Shown: in pieces, positions 9,862 to 19,006 of the stretch
Numbering within the stretch: the first letter of the stretch is position 1
Layout: every line of letters begins with the position of its first letter
Origin: Rhodanobacter denitrificans
GTDB lineage: Bacteria > Pseudomonadota > Gammaproteobacteria > Xanthomonadales > Rhodanobacteraceae
NCBI RefSeq assembly: GCF_000230695.2
Contig: NC_020541.1
Location: forward strand, 62,001 to 126,000
Direction: 5' to 3'
Length of the DNA stretch: 64,000 bases
Notes under the pieces: model-generated
Seen by the model: the letters and a program-made list of their open reading frames with translations, nothing else
The model's database searches: none
What the model was told of the DNA's origin: nothing
Position numbers and translations under genes: made by a program

Positions 9862-9867
9862 CGGTGT

Positions 9868-11115
9868 TCAGCCTTGCGGGCGACTCTGCGGAGCTGTCGT
9901 GCCGGCTTGCGCGGTGCGCGCATCGGCATCCGGCGCATCGCCCCGCTCCACCAGCGCCTTGTCCGCGCTGTCCAGCCGGTAGCTCATCGCCACCTTCTGC
10001 GGATTCACCTCCACGCCGGGGCGCACGCGCTGCAGGCCGTTCACCACCACCACGTCGTTGGCGCCCAAGCCGCTGTCGATCACGCGCAGGCCGTGGAACA
10101 GCGCGCCGGTGTCGACCTTGCGGTACTGCACCTTGTGCTCCTTGTCGACCACGTAGACGAACTGGTTGCCGAGGTCGGTGCCGATCGCGCGGTCGTCCAC
10201 CAGCACGCGCGGGCGCGCCTGGCCGCTCTGCAGCTGCACGCGGGCGTACAGGCCGGGCGTGTACAGCCCGTCGGCGTTGTCGAACACCGCGCGCAGGCGC
10301 ATCGTGCCGGAGCCGCTGTGCAACTGGTTGTCGACGAAGTCGAGGCGGCCGTCATGCGGGTAACCGGTCTCGTCGGCCAGGCCCATCGCGGCCTCGATCC
10401 GCGCGTTGCGGCCGGCCTGCTTCGCGCTGGCGCGCAGGTGGTCGAGCTTGAGCCAGGTCTGCTCGTCCACGTCGAAGTAGACGTAGACCGGGTTGACCGA
10501 GACCACGCTGGTCAGCACGTCGCTGCTGGTGACCAGGTTGCCGGGGGTGACGCGGGCGTTGCTGACGCGACCGTCGATCGGCGAGCGCACCTGGGTGAAG
10601 TCCAGGTTCAGCCGCGCCGCGGCGAGCGCGGCGGTGGCGGCGCCCAGCTGGGCGCGTGCGCTCTGCGCGGTGGTGGCCTGGCGGTCGGCTTCCTGCTGCG
10701 CGATCGCGTGCTGGGCCAGCAGCATCTCGGCGCGGCGCTGGTTGGTCTCGGCCAGGCTCAGCTCGGCCTTGGCCTGCGCCTGGTTGGCGACCAGCCGGTC
10801 GACTTCGGCCTGGTACGGGCGGGCGTCGAGCTGGAACAGCACGTCGCCCTTGTGCACCAGCGCGCCTTCCTGGAAATGCACCGACTCCACGAAGCCGCCG
10901 ACCCGCGGCTGCACCTGCACCGTGTTCACCGCTTCCAGCCGGCCGGTGAACTCGGCGCTGTCGCTGACCTGACGGGTCAACGCCTGCGCCACCGTCACTT
11001 CCGGCGGCGGCCCGCCGGCGGGGCTTTGCGCGCGGCTGTCGTTGCCGTGCAGCAGCAGCCAGCTGCCGAAGGCTCCGGCCGCGACCAGGGGAACCAGCAT
11101 CCATTGTTTTTTCAT
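9868..11115 (-). CDS. RND efflux periplasmic adaptor subunit (MexE type)
   Basis: The 415-residue membrane-fusion protein begins with a membrane anchor (MLVPLVAAGAFGSWLLL). It then has the lipoyl half-motif ALVHKGDVLFQLDARPY, a helical hairpin (about residues 95-170), the second lipoyl half, a beta-barrel (SPIDGRVSNARVTPGNLV) and a membrane-proximal domain (ARPRVLVDDRAIGTDLGNQFVYVVD). It links the pump to the outer-membrane factor. It is the first gene of the operon and is divergent from a LysR gene, the standard mexT/mexEF-like layout. The C-terminal 30 residues are low-complexity and acidic. Confidence 0.93.
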   Translation of the reverse strand: MKKQWMLVPLVAAGAFGSWLLLHGNDSRAQSPAGGPPPEVTVAQALTRQVSDSAEFTGRLEAVNTVQVQPRVGGFVESVHFQEGALVHKGDVLFQLDARPYQAEVDRLVANQAQAKAELSLAETNQRRAEMLLAQHAIAQQEADRQATTAQSARAQLGAATAALAAARLNLDFTQVRSPIDGRVSNARVTPGNLVTSSDVLTSVVSVNPVYVYFDVDEQTWLKLDHLRASAKQAGRNARIEAAMGLADETGYPHDGRLDFVDNQLHSGSGTMRLRAVFDNADGLYTPGLYARVQLQSGQARPRVLVDDRAIGTDLGNQFVYVVDKEHKVQYRKVDTGALFHGLRVIDSGLGANDVVVVNGLQRVRPGVEVNPQKVAMSYRLDSADKALVERGDAPDADARTAQAGTTAPQSRPQG

Positions 11116-11183
11116 CTTGCGCTCCCAACACCTTGTTGGCCGGGGAGGGGGAACCCGGCGAAGGGTCGAGAGAATAGGTGTAC

Positions 11184-11198
11184 TTTCCGGTATAGAAA
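11184..11198. promoter_or_regulatory. Possible LysR site between efflux operon and its regulator
   Basis: TTTC (11184-11187) and GAAA (11195-11198) form a short dyad with 7-base centre inside the 144-bp divergent intergenic region, giving a T-N11-A frame. It is the only AT-rich dyad I see there. The assignment is weak and rests on position. Confidence 0.35.
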
Positions 11199-11259
11199 AT
11201 CCGTTCCTTGCGCACTACACTCGTGCGCCGCAGTCACGAATCGACGAGGAATTGAAACC

Positions 11260-12231
11260 ATGGAAGACTTTTCCGCCATTTCGACCTTCGTCCGCGTGGT
11301 CGAGGCCAAGAGTTTCGCCGCCGCCGCCAGCCAGCTCGGCATGACCCCCTCCGGGGTCAGCCGGGCCGTTTCCCGGCTGGAATCCCAGCTCGGCGCCAGG
11401 CTGCTGTTCCGCTCCACCCGCTCCCTGCGGCTGACCGACGACGGGGCTTCGTTCCATGCACGTTGCAAGGAAATCCTTGCCGACCTGGCCGAGGCGACCG
11501 AGGCGCTGAACTTTGCCAACAGCAAGCCGACCGGCAAGCTGCGCGTGGGCATCTCGCTGTCGGTGGGCCGCGCCGCGGTGATCCCGCGGCTGACCGAGTT
11601 CGAGCAGCGCTACCCGGACATCCGGCTGGAGCTGTCGATGAGCGACTCGCCGGCGGACCTCAATGGCGAGGGCCTGGATTGCGCGATCCGCGTCGGCGAG
11701 CTGGAGGATTCCAGCCTGATCGCGCGCAAGATCGGCTACCTCAGCAACGTGGTGTGCGCCTCGCCCGAGTACCTGCGCAAGTACGGCGCGCCGCGCAGCA
11801 TCGAGGATCTGAAGAGCCACCGCTGCATCAACTACGTCTACCCGAACGGCCGGCCGCGCCAGTGGCAGTTCGACACGCCGGGCGGGCAGATGAGCGTGGA
11901 CATCGACGCGCACATGCTGATCAACGACGGCGAATCGGTGCTGCAGGCGGTGGCTGCCGGGCTGGGCATCACCCAGGTGCCGCGCATGCTGGCCGCGTGC
12001 CTGCTGGAGAAGGGCATGCTGGAACGGGTGATGACCGACACCCACTCCACCGGCAAGCCGGTGTGGATCGTCTACCCGCAGAAGAAGCACCTGTCGGCGC
12101 GCGTGCAGGCCTTCATCGAATGGGTGCGCGAACTGTTCGACCGCACCAACCAGCCGGGCCAGTGTGCGGTCGACGCACCGAAGACCCCGCCGAAACCGGC
12201 GCCGCGGAAGGCGCTGGTCGAAGCCGCGTAG
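11260..12231 (+). CDS. LysR family regulator, likely of the efflux operon
   Basis: The 323-residue protein has a classic LysR N-terminus (FVRVVEAKSFAAAASQLGMTPSGVSRAVSRLE, LGARLLFRSTRS) and an effector domain with DGLDCAIRVG-like features (LDCAIRVGELEDSSL). It belongs to the CrgA/DmlR-like branch. The ATG at 11260 is preceded by GAGGAA about ten bases upstream. It is divergent from the RND adaptor gene, so it most likely senses a pump substrate or metabolite and activates the operon. The 25-residue Pro/Lys-rich C-terminal tail is beyond the usual domain end. Confidence 0.88.
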   Translation: MEDFSAISTFVRVVEAKSFAAAASQLGMTPSGVSRAVSRLESQLGARLLFRSTRSLRLTDDGASFHARCKEILADLAEATEALNFANSKPTGKLRVGISLSVGRAAVIPRLTEFEQRYPDIRLELSMSDSPADLNGEGLDCAIRVGELEDSSLIARKIGYLSNVVCASPEYLRKYGAPRSIEDLKSHRCINYVYPNGRPRQWQFDTPGGQMSVDIDAHMLINDGESVLQAVAAGLGITQVPRMLAACLLEKGMLERVMTDTHSTGKPVWIVYPQKKHLSARVQAFIEWVRELFDRTNQPGQCAVDAPKTPPKPAPRKALVEAA

Positions 12232-12275
12232 GCGCCACCGCCGGCGCTGGTTCGCAGGGTCCGGTCGCGGCGGGC

Positions 12276-13073
12276 TCAGCCGCCGGCCGGCACCAGCCAC
12301 AGCAGCGCCACGCCGAACGCGATGCGATAGAGCGCGAACGGCGTGAACGCATGCGCGCGGATGTAGCCGAGCAACCACTTCACCGCCACGAACGCCATGA
12401 TCGCCGAGATCACGAAGCCGACGACCAGGGCGGTCCAGTCCTCGTGCGCCGCGCCGCCGCCCCTGACCACCTTCAGCAGCTCGTAGCCGGTGGCCGCGTA
12501 CATGGTGGGAATGCCGACCAGGAAGGCGAACTCGGTGGCCGCCGCGCGGTTGCTGGTGCCGAACAGCATCGCCGCGAAGATCGTCGCGGCCGAGCGCGAA
12601 GTGCCGGGAAAGATGCCGGCGATCATCTGCGCGATGCCGACCAGGATCGCCACTTTCCAGGTCACTTCACGGCGATCCGGCTGCCGCGCGGCCAGCCGTT
12701 CGGCGGCGATCATCCACAGGCCGCCGATCACCAGCGCCCACGCCACCGGCGTCACCGTCTCCGGCAGCTTGAAGCCGAGCTTCACCGCGACCAGGCCGAG
12801 CGCGGCGGTGATCAGGAAGGCCACGGTCAGCTTCAACAGGTAATCGCGGTTGCCCGGCTCGCGCCACTGCGTCAGCAGCAGCCAGATCCGCCTGCGGTAG
12901 ATCAGCGTCACCGCCAGGATCGCGCCGGCCTGGATGCCGATGTTGAACAGGTCCGAGCGCGCACCCAGCCCGAACTTCTCCGCGATCAGCAGGTGCCCGG
13001 TCGAGGAGATCGGCAGGAATTCGGTGATGCCCTCGATGATGCCGAGCAGGATGACATGGAGCAGGTCGGTCAC
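12276..13073 (-). CDS. uppP: Undecaprenyl-diphosphatase UppP/BacA
   Basis: The 265-residue membrane protein carries both family signatures, the acidic motif EGITEFLPISSTGHL near residue 14 and PGTSRSAAT near residue 170, with about eight hydrophobic segments. It dephosphorylates undecaprenyl diphosphate so the lipid carrier can be reused in peptidoglycan synthesis, and it confers bacitracin resistance. The GTG at 13073 gives the usual N-terminus. The gene is convergent with the LysR gene and divergent from the nitrogen operon, with no sign of co-regulation. Confidence 0.93.
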   Translation of the reverse strand: MTDLLHVILLGIIEGITEFLPISSTGHLLIAEKFGLGARSDLFNIGIQAGAILAVTLIYRRRIWLLLTQWREPGNRDYLLKLTVAFLITAALGLVAVKLGFKLPETVTPVAWALVIGGLWMIAAERLAARQPDRREVTWKVAILVGIAQMIAGIFPGTSRSAATIFAAMLFGTSNRAAATEFAFLVGIPTMYAATGYELLKVVRGGGAAHEDWTALVVGFVISAIMAFVAVKWLLGYIRAHAFTPFALYRIAFGVALLWLVPAGG

Positions 13074-13197
13074 GGGCGGGTCCGTTGGCAGGGTGGAGGT
13101 GTGCCGTCGAACGGATCGCCGGCATGAAGCGGCATAGCTTACGGGTTTTGCCTTGATGCCGGATGGCCGGCAGCCGAGCAGGCGGCCGGGCCGGATG

Positions 13198-13214
13198 CGC
13201 ACTGCAACAGTGCA
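13198..13214. promoter_or_regulatory. NtrC-type enhancer site
   Basis: The 17-mer CGCACTGCAACAGTGCA contains a perfect GCACTG-CAA-CAGTGC dyad and matches the enterobacterial NtrC consensus (TGCACYA-N3-TRGTGCA) at nearly every conserved base. It lies about 96 bp upstream of a sigma54 promoter at 13310, the normal enhancer distance. Together they predict NtrC-dependent control of torF-glnK-amtB under nitrogen limitation. Confidence 0.8.
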
Positions 13215-13309
13215 AAGCGGTCGCCTCGACGGGTGCGGATGGTGCGAACTCGGGCGCGGCCGCTTCGTTGCGATGCCGCCGATGCCGTCTCGACCACGGT
13301 TTCCGCGCG

Positions 13310-13325
13310 TGGCACGTGGCTTGCT
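13310..13325 (+). promoter_or_regulatory. Sigma54 (-24/-12) promoter of torF-glnK-amtB
   Basis: TGGCAC (13310-13315), five bases, then TTGCT (13321-13325) matches the sigma54 consensus TGGCAC-N5-TTGCW exactly, with GG and GC ten bases apart. Transcription would start near 13337, giving a leader of roughly 100 bases before the torF ATG. Confidence 0.88.
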
Positions 13326-13435
13326 GAGGGACAGGGGGAGCCATCCAGGTGCATGGCCGCGACGCAACGGCGCATGGACGTCTGGACGTCCGGACGGCCA
13401 TCACCCAGGCACCATCAGCGGAGGGAGTGCGGCCC

Positions 13436-14197
13436 ATGAGACGAAGCTGGATGTCCGCGGCGGTGGTTGCGTCGGGATGGGCCGCCATCGCGCCGATGCC
13501 GGCGCGGGCCGGCGACGCCCCGGTCAGCCGGTGGCTCGGCAGCGCCGGCGTGGTCAGCGACTACCTGTTCCGTGGCCTGTCGCAGACCGATCGCCGACCT
13601 GCCGTGCAGGCCGGCGTGGAATTCGACCATGCCGGCGGCGGGTACGTCGGCGGCTGGGGCAGCAACGTGAGCTGGCTGGCCGATGCCTCGACCTCCACCG
13701 CGCCGATTTCCAGCAGCGTGGAGCTGGATCTCTACGCCGGCTGGCGCGGCGATGCCGGCGGCGGCTGGAGCTGGGATGCGGGCCTGTATCGCTACCAGTA
13801 CCCGGGCAGCTATCCACGGGGGTCCACCCGGCCGCACACCACCGAGGGCTATGCCGCGCTGGCCTGGAAAAGCGTGTCGCTGAAGTACTCGTACGCGTTC
13901 ACCGATCTGTTCGGCTATGCCGGCAGCAGGCACAGCGGCTACCTGGACCTGTCGTGGAGCCGGGAGTTCGCGCCGGGCTGGCTGCTCAACGCGCACGTGG
14001 GGCACCAGCACGTGGCGAACGTGCCGGGCACCTCGTACAGCGACTGGAAGCTGGGCGTGACGCGCAACTTCGGCAGCGGCTGGTCGCTGGCGCTGGGCTA
14101 CTGCGACACCGACGCGCGCCGGGCTGCGTACACCAATGCGCGCGGCCACTACCTGGGTGGCGCCACGGCGGTGCTGAGCGTGGCCAGGTCGTTCTGA
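13436..14197 (+). CDS. TorF family putative porin
   Basis: The 253-residue protein has a signal peptide ending ARAGD and an N-terminal strand VSDYLFRGLSQT, the hallmark of the TorF/TIGR02001 outer-membrane family. It continues with alternating aromatic beta strands (WSWDAGLYRYQYPG, SVSLKYSYAFTDLF) to a terminal Phe, as expected of an outer-membrane barrel. It is the first gene of a nitrogen-regulated operon with glnK 24 bases downstream, so it may help ammonium or small nitrogen compounds cross the outer membrane. That role is inference from context. A GGAGGGAG ribosome site precedes the ATG. Confidence 0.85.
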   Translation: MRRSWMSAAVVASGWAAIAPMPARAGDAPVSRWLGSAGVVSDYLFRGLSQTDRRPAVQAGVEFDHAGGGYVGGWGSNVSWLADASTSTAPISSSVELDLYAGWRGDAGGGWSWDAGLYRYQYPGSYPRGSTRPHTTEGYAALAWKSVSLKYSYAFTDLFGYAGSRHSGYLDLSWSREFAPGWLLNAHVGHQHVANVPGTSYSDWKLGVTRNFGSGWSLALGYCDTDARRAAYTNARGHYLGGATAVLSVARSF

Positions 14198-14560
<363 letters not shown>

Positions 14561-14582
14561 CCCGCACCCCGTGAGGTTCCCC

Positions 14583-15905
14583 ATGAAAGCGTTCAAGTTC
14601 CGTCGCGGCATCGGCGCGGGCCTGCTGCTGCTCCTGGCTGCGCCGCTGCTGCACGCCACCGCGCCCGCGCCGATGGTCGACAAGGGCGACGTGGCGTGGA
14701 TGCTCACTTCCACCTTGCTGGTGCTGCTGATGACGGTGCCGGGGCTGGCGCTGTTCTACGGCGGCCTGGTGCGCGCGAAGAACGTGCTGTCGGTGCTGAT
14801 GCAGGTGCTGACGGTGTTCTCGCTGCTGCTGCTGCTGTGGGTGGCGTACGGCTACAGCCTCGCCTTCAGCGGCGGCGGCGCGGTGATCGGCAACTTCGCC
14901 AAGCTGTTCCTGCATGGGGTGACGAAAGACACGCTGGCGGCCACGTTCACCCCGGGCGTGTCGTTGCCCGAGTACGTGTTCGTGGCGTTCCAGGCCACCT
15001 TCGCCGGCATCACCGGCGCGCTGATCGTGGGCGCGCTGGCCGAGCGCATGCGCTTCCGCGCGGTGCTGCTGTTCGCCGCGATCTGGTTCACCTTCGCCTA
15101 CCTGCCGATCGCGCACATGGTGTGGGCCGGGCCGGACGGTTTCCTGTACGCGAAGGGCGCGCTGGATTTCGCCGGCGGCACCGTGGTGCACATCAACGCC
15201 GGGGTGGCCGGCCTGGTCGGCGCCTGGTTCGTCGGGCCGCGGCTGGGCTTCGGCCGCGAACCGATGAAGCCGCACAACGTGACCTTCACCATGATCGGCG
15301 CGGCGCTGCTGTGGGTGGGCTGGTTCGGCTTCAACGCCGGCTCCAACCTGGAGGCGAACGCCGGCGCGGCGCTGGCCTTCCTCAACACCTTGCTGGCCAC
15401 CGCGGCGGCGGTGCTGGCGTGGCTGGCGATCGAGGCGGTGCGGCGCGGCCACGCCTCGATGGTGGGCGGTGCTTCCGGCGCGGTGGCCGGCCTGGTCGGC
15501 ATCACCCCGGCCTGCGGCACGGTGGGGCCGCTGGGCGCGATCGTGATCGGTGCGCTGGCCAGCGTGTGCTGCGTGTGGGGCGTGACCGGGCTGAAGAAGC
15601 TGCTGCACGCGGATGACGCGCTGGACGTGTTCGGCGTGCACGGCGTCGGCGGCATCGTCGGCGCGCTGCTGACCGGCGTGTTCAGCGCGCCGGCGCTGGG
15701 CGGCACCGGCGCGGCGGACTATTCGGTCATCCACCAGCTCGGCGTGCAGGCGCTGGGCGTGGCCATCACCGTGCTGTGGAGCGGGGTGGTGTCGGTGCTG
15801 GGCTATCTGGTGGTGAAGGTGGTGTTTGGCCTGCGCGTGCCGTACGACGCCGAGCGGGAGGGGCTGGACATTACCTCGCACGGCGAAAGCGCCTACGATG
15901 GCTGA
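14583..15905 (+). CDS. amtB: Ammonium transporter AmtB
   Basis: The 440-residue protein has a cleavable signal sequence (residues 1-26), then about 11 transmembrane helices. The twin pore histidines are visible in GTVVHINAGVAG and VFGVHGVGGIVGAL, and the DxxxHxxGG signature is intact. It conducts ammonium across the inner membrane and is gated by GlnK encoded 22 bases upstream. The C-terminal cytoplasmic tail (YDAEREGLDITSHGESAYDG) carries the usual GlnK-binding end. Confidence 0.95.
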   Translation: MKAFKFRRGIGAGLLLLLAAPLLHATAPAPMVDKGDVAWMLTSTLLVLLMTVPGLALFYGGLVRAKNVLSVLMQVLTVFSLLLLLWVAYGYSLAFSGGGAVIGNFAKLFLHGVTKDTLAATFTPGVSLPEYVFVAFQATFAGITGALIVGALAERMRFRAVLLFAAIWFTFAYLPIAHMVWAGPDGFLYAKGALDFAGGTVVHINAGVAGLVGAWFVGPRLGFGREPMKPHNVTFTMIGAALLWVGWFGFNAGSNLEANAGAALAFLNTLLATAAAVLAWLAIEAVRRGHASMVGGASGAVAGLVGITPACGTVGPLGAIVIGALASVCCVWGVTGLKKLLHADDALDVFGVHGVGGIVGALLTGVFSAPALGGTGAADYSVIHQLGVQALGVAITVLWSGVVSVLGYLVVKVVFGLRVPYDAEREGLDITSHGESAYDG

Positions 15906-15930
15906 GCCGGGTGGCCGGGCCACGGCCGGA

Positions 15931-15947
15931 TGTTCCATGATGGTGCA
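15931..15947. promoter_or_regulatory. NtrC-type site upstream of glnA
   Basis: The 17-mer TGTTCCATGATGGTGCA has a perfect right half (TGGTGCA) and a 5-of-7 left half of the NtrC dyad. The 16 bases CCATGATGGTGCAATG recur exactly at the start of ntrB (41509-41524). A further half site TGCACCA lies at 15963-15969. The site sits about 95 bp upstream of the sigma54 promoter of glnA. Confidence 0.7.
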
Positions 15948-16042
15948 ATGCGTTTTATCGACTGCACCAGCATGAAACCTTCCGACTGCCCCGAAGCACC
16001 CCGGAAGCCCGCCACCCCTTGCGGCGCAACGGGTTCGCTCGC

Positions 16043-16058
16043 TGGCACGCGCCTTGCT
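16043..16058 (+). promoter_or_regulatory. Sigma54 promoter of glnA
   Basis: TGGCAC (16043-16048), GCGCC, TTGCT (16054-16058) is a perfect -24/-12 element. It uses the same TGGCACG...TTGCT wording as the torF promoter. The start site would be near 16070, about 33 bases before the glnA ATG. Confidence 0.88.
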
Positions 16059-16102
16059 CCATCCGCCTCATCCCGCTCATCCATCCACGTCGAGGTTGTT
16101 CC

Positions 16103-17515
16103 ATGTCCACCGCCCACCACGTGCTCGACCTGATCCAGGAACACGAGGTCGAATTCGTCGACTTCCGTTTTGCCGACATGCTCGGCGTGCACCACCACGT
16201 CACCTTCCCGGCCCACGCGATCGACGAGTCGACGTTCGAGGACGGCAAGATGTTCGACGGCTCCTCGATCACCGGCTGGAAGGGCATCAACGAGTCGGAC
16301 ATGATCCTGCTGCCCGACCCGGACACCGCCCACCTCGATCCGTTCAGCTCGCACACCCAGCTGATCCTGCATTGCGACGTGCTGGAGCCGAGCACCATGC
16401 AGGCCTACGGCCGCGACCCGCGCTCGATCGCCAAGCGCGGCGAGGCGTACCTGAAATCCACCGGCATCGCCGACACCGCGTTCTTCGGTCCGGAGCCGGA
16501 GTTCTTCATCTTCGACTCGGTGCGCTGGCAGAACGACCCGGGCCGGGTGTTCTACGAGATCGGCTCGGAAGAAGCGGCATGGTCCTCGCGCTACAAGTAC
16601 GACGGCAACAACAGCGGCCATCGCCCGGGCGTGAAGGGCGGCTACTTCCCGGTCAGCCCGGTCGACTCGCTGGGCGACCTGCGCGCCGACATGTGCAAGG
16701 TGCTGGAGTCGCTGGGCCAGAAGGTCGAAGTGCACCACCACGAAGTGGCCAATGCCGGCCAGTGCGAGATCGGCGTGAAGTTCAATACGCTGGTGAAGAA
16801 GGCCGACGAGCTGCTGACGATGAAGTACGTCATCAAGAACGTGGCGCACCAGAACGGCAAGACCGTCACCTTCATGCCGAAGCCGCTGGTCGGCGACAAC
16901 GGCTCGGGCATGCACGTGCACCAGTCGCTGGCCAAGAACGGCGAGAACCTGTTCGCCGGCGACCTCTACGGCGGCCTCAGCCAGACCGCGCTGTGGTACA
17001 TCGGCGGCATCTTCAAGCACGCCCGCGCGATCAACGCGTTCGCCAATTCCACCACCAACAGCTACAAGCGCCTGGTGCCGGGCTTCGAGGCGCCGGTGAT
17101 GCTGGCCTACTCGGCCCGCAACCGCTCGGCGAGCTGCCGCATCCCGTACGTGGCCAGCCCCAAGGGCCGCCGCATCGAGGTGCGCTTCCCCGACCCGATG
17201 AACTCCGGCTACCTGGTGTTCACCGCGCTGATGATGGCCGGCCTCGACGGCATCATCAACAAGATCGACCCGGGCGCGCCGGCCGACAAGGACCTCTACG
17301 ACCTGCCGCCGGAAGAGGAGAAGAACATCCCGCAGGTGTGCTCCAGTCTCGACGCCGCGCTGGAAGCGCTGGACAAGGATCGCGACTTCCTGAAAGCCGG
17401 CGGTGTGTTCACCGACGACTTCATCGACGCCTACATCGAGGTGAAGATGAAGGAAGTGACCAGGTACCGTGCCAGCACGCACCCGCTGGAGTTCCAGATG
17501 TACTACTCGCTCTGA
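16103..17515 (+). CDS. glnA: Glutamine synthetase type I
   Basis: The 470-residue protein is a full-length GS-I beta enzyme. It shows the N-terminal latch loop [10 protein letters not shown], the catalytic motifs [11 protein letters not shown] and [11 protein letters not shown], and the glutamate flap region NRSASCRIP. The adenylylation loop [11 protein letters not shown] has its target Tyr at about residue 399. It makes glutamine from glutamate, ammonium and ATP in the cytoplasm. The upstream NtrC-like site and sigma54 promoter predict induction under nitrogen limitation, with post-translational adenylylation at the Tyr. It is followed by a strong hairpin terminator. Confidence 0.97.
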   Translation: MSTAHHVLDLIQEHEVEFVDFRFADMLGVHHHVTFPAHAIDESTFEDGKMFDGSSITGWKGINESDMILLPDPDTAHLDPFSSHTQLILHCDVLEPSTMQAYGRDPRSIAKRGEAYLKSTGIADTAFFGPEPEFFIFDSVRWQNDPGRVFYEIGSEEAAWSSRYKYDGNNSGHRPGVKGGYFPVSPVDSLGDLRADMCKVLESLGQKVEVHHHEVANAGQCEIGVKFNTLVKKADELLTMKYVIKNVAHQNGKTVTFMPKPLVGDNGSGMHVHQSLAKNGENLFAGDLYGGLSQTALWYIGGIFKHARAINAFANSTTNSYKRLVPGFEAPVMLAYSARNRSASCRIPYVASPKGRRIEVRFPDPMNSGYLVFTALMMAGLDGIINKIDPGAPADKDLYDLPPEEEKNIPQVCSSLDAALEALDKDRDFLKAGGVFTDDFIDAYIEVKMKEVTRYRASTHPLEFQMYYSL

Positions 17516-17536
17516 GCCGGCCCATCATGTGATGCG

Positions 17537-17564
17537 GACAACGGGCGCTTTGGCGCCCGTTGTC
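17537..17564 (+). terminator. glnA intrinsic terminator
   Basis: GACAACGGGCGC (17537-17548) pairs perfectly with GCGCCCGTTGTC (17553-17564) around a TTTG loop, followed by a short GTTTCG run. It lies 22 bases after the glnA stop. The T tract is short, so the stem may act partly as an mRNA end stabiliser. Confidence 0.8.
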
Positions 17565-17699
17565 GTTTCGGCGGTGCCGCCAAGCTCGATGCGCTTGCTA
17601 TTGAAACCCACCGCCTCGAATCCATCTACCAACCGAATTTGCGATCGTTCGGTTGTGGCTGCGTGTGGGACCCGCGGTCAGCGGTCGCTGCGGTGAAGA

Positions 17700-18116
17700 T
17701 CATTCATCGACGGCATCGACCCAGCCGTGGGCGACGATCAGATCCTTGATTTCTTTCGGTGTGTGCCTGGAAGACAGGCATGCACGAATGATCCGAGCCA
17801 CGATGGCGCCGTCCATCATGTCGTGCTGTCTGAAAACACCGGACTCCACGGCTCTCACCAGCTTGGCGGCTTCTTCCAGCCGGCAGGTGCTGTACTTGAC
17901 GTAGCTGGTCTGTTTCACGAACGGATGGTCGCCTGCGTACAGCAGACAGGCGGGGTCGTAATAGGCGTTCTGACGAACCGTGCTGAGGCTGACGAGCAAA
18001 CACTTGGGTGGCTCGCCAAAGGGGTCGCAAAGCAGCACGAACAAATGACGCAGATCGGGTCGATCAATCGACCCGGACGGTATAAGCACCGTCGCGCGCT
18101 TGGTCGCGAAAAACAT
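17700..18116 (-). CDS. Uncharacterised protein, candidate toxin partner of a Panacea antitoxin
   Basis: The 138-residue soluble protein has a beta-rich N-terminal half (residues 8-80: RATVLIPSG, HLFVLLCDPFGE, CLLVSLSTVRQ, TSYVKYSTCRL) reminiscent of small SH3-barrel toxins, and a helical C-terminal third ending KEIKDLIVAHGWVDAVDE. I do not recognise a named family. Its ATG overlaps the stop of the upstream DUF4065 gene by one base (TGATG), so the two are translationally coupled. Panacea (PanA) antitoxins are known to pair with diverse small toxins (PanT) in such operons, so this gene is the natural toxin candidate. That role is inference. Confidence 0.6.
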   Translation of the reverse strand: MFFATKRATVLIPSGSIDRPDLRHLFVLLCDPFGEPPKCLLVSLSTVRQNAYYDPACLLYAGDHPFVKQTSYVKYSTCRLEEAAKLVRAVESGVFRQHDMMDGAIVARIIRACLSSRHTPKEIKDLIVAHGWVDAVDE

Positions 18117-18673
18117 CAGATCGTGGCGAACAGACGATCCACGATCGCCGCCTCGGCCAGACGCTCCTGGGCTTCATTCGCCTGCTGCATGTTCCGGCCC
18201 AACGCGAGAAAGACATCGCGCGGCGGGATTGGGTTCATGGAACCCTTGGGGTCGGTCCATTCTCCACACATCGTGTGGGTGAGATCGCGAATCTCGTACT
18301 TGCCAAGCTGGCCGAAACGATCCCAGGTGTCGGTCAAAACCTCGATGTCGGCATCGCTGAGTGCACCCAATGAGTCACGATTCAGCGGCCCGTGTTTGGC
18401 CGAGCCGACCTCGTAACCGGCCCTGCCGGTGACCCAATGAGACCAATCGTTGGTATCCGAGCATTCGCCGTTGATAAGCTCCAACGTCCGCGACAACACT
18501 GGGCCGTGCGGCATCGAAACCATGCGGTCGCCGGAAATCGGCTCGTCGTAGCGATCCATGGATTCGCGGTCAGCTAGGTACAGAAGCTTCATGAGCTTCA
18601 GTACCGGCATGCTGCCGTGGCCCTTCTCGAGGAAGAACGCGGCCATCTGGGAAACTTTCTTTTCGTTGAACAT
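18116..18673 (-). CDS. Panacea/DUF4065 (SocA-like) domain protein, candidate PanA antitoxin
   Basis: The 185-residue protein matches the Panacea/DUF4065 domain: VSQMAAFFLEKGHGSMPVLKLMKLLYLADRE at residues 6-37, GDRMVSMPHGPVLS at about 45-58 and LSDADIEVLTDTWDRFG at about 100. The domain occurs in SocA of Caulobacter and in the PanA antitoxins that neutralise many unrelated toxins. The start MFNEKK at 18673 has GAAGG nine bases upstream; an ATG at 18688 is an alternative. The coupled downstream gene at 17700 would be the toxin. No phage or transposon genes flank the pair. Confidence 0.82.
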   Translation of the reverse strand: MFNEKKVSQMAAFFLEKGHGSMPVLKLMKLLYLADRESMDRYDEPISGDRMVSMPHGPVLSRTLELINGECSDTNDWSHWVTGRAGYEVGSAKHGPLNRDSLGALSDADIEVLTDTWDRFGQLGKYEIRDLTHTMCGEWTDPKGSMNPIPPRDVFLALGRNMQQANEAQERLAEAAIVDRLFATI

Positions 18674-19006
18674 GGCTTTGGCCTTCATCTGCCCCGGGAA
18701 TCGGCGTTGCGATGTTCGCCAGACTTTTGCTTGTCGGGAATGGCTGGGTAACGGCGCCATCCAACTGATACGGATCAAAGGTAGTGGCTGAAGAGTCGGT
18801 GGCCGCGTGAGCCGCGGAAATGTCTGACTGATCAAGACAAAAGGTACCACAAGCGAGCGGCCGAGAAGTCAAGATGGGCAGGGATGGTTGGGGCGCGTTC
18901 ACGGCCCGGCACTTGGGCGCCGGCCACGTGCGGTGGTCGATCGGCGGTGCGCTCCGGTGCTCCTTCTCCGCGAAGGCGGGGATGATGCCGAGCCCCGGCG
19001 TTCAAT
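18674..19006. other. Intergenic region upstream of the PanA-like gene
   Basis: These 333 bases lie between the start of the DUF4065 gene and the end of the porin gene, both on the minus strand. I see no supported coding sequence and no convincing terminator. The promoter of the toxin-antitoxin pair should lie at about 18690-18850. No clear -35/-10 pair could be singled out. Confidence 0.4.

Noticed and set aside
13241-13255. Second NtrC half site (ATGGTGCG) near the torF promoter
   Set aside because: Only one half matches and the other half is absent, so it was not listed as a separate site.
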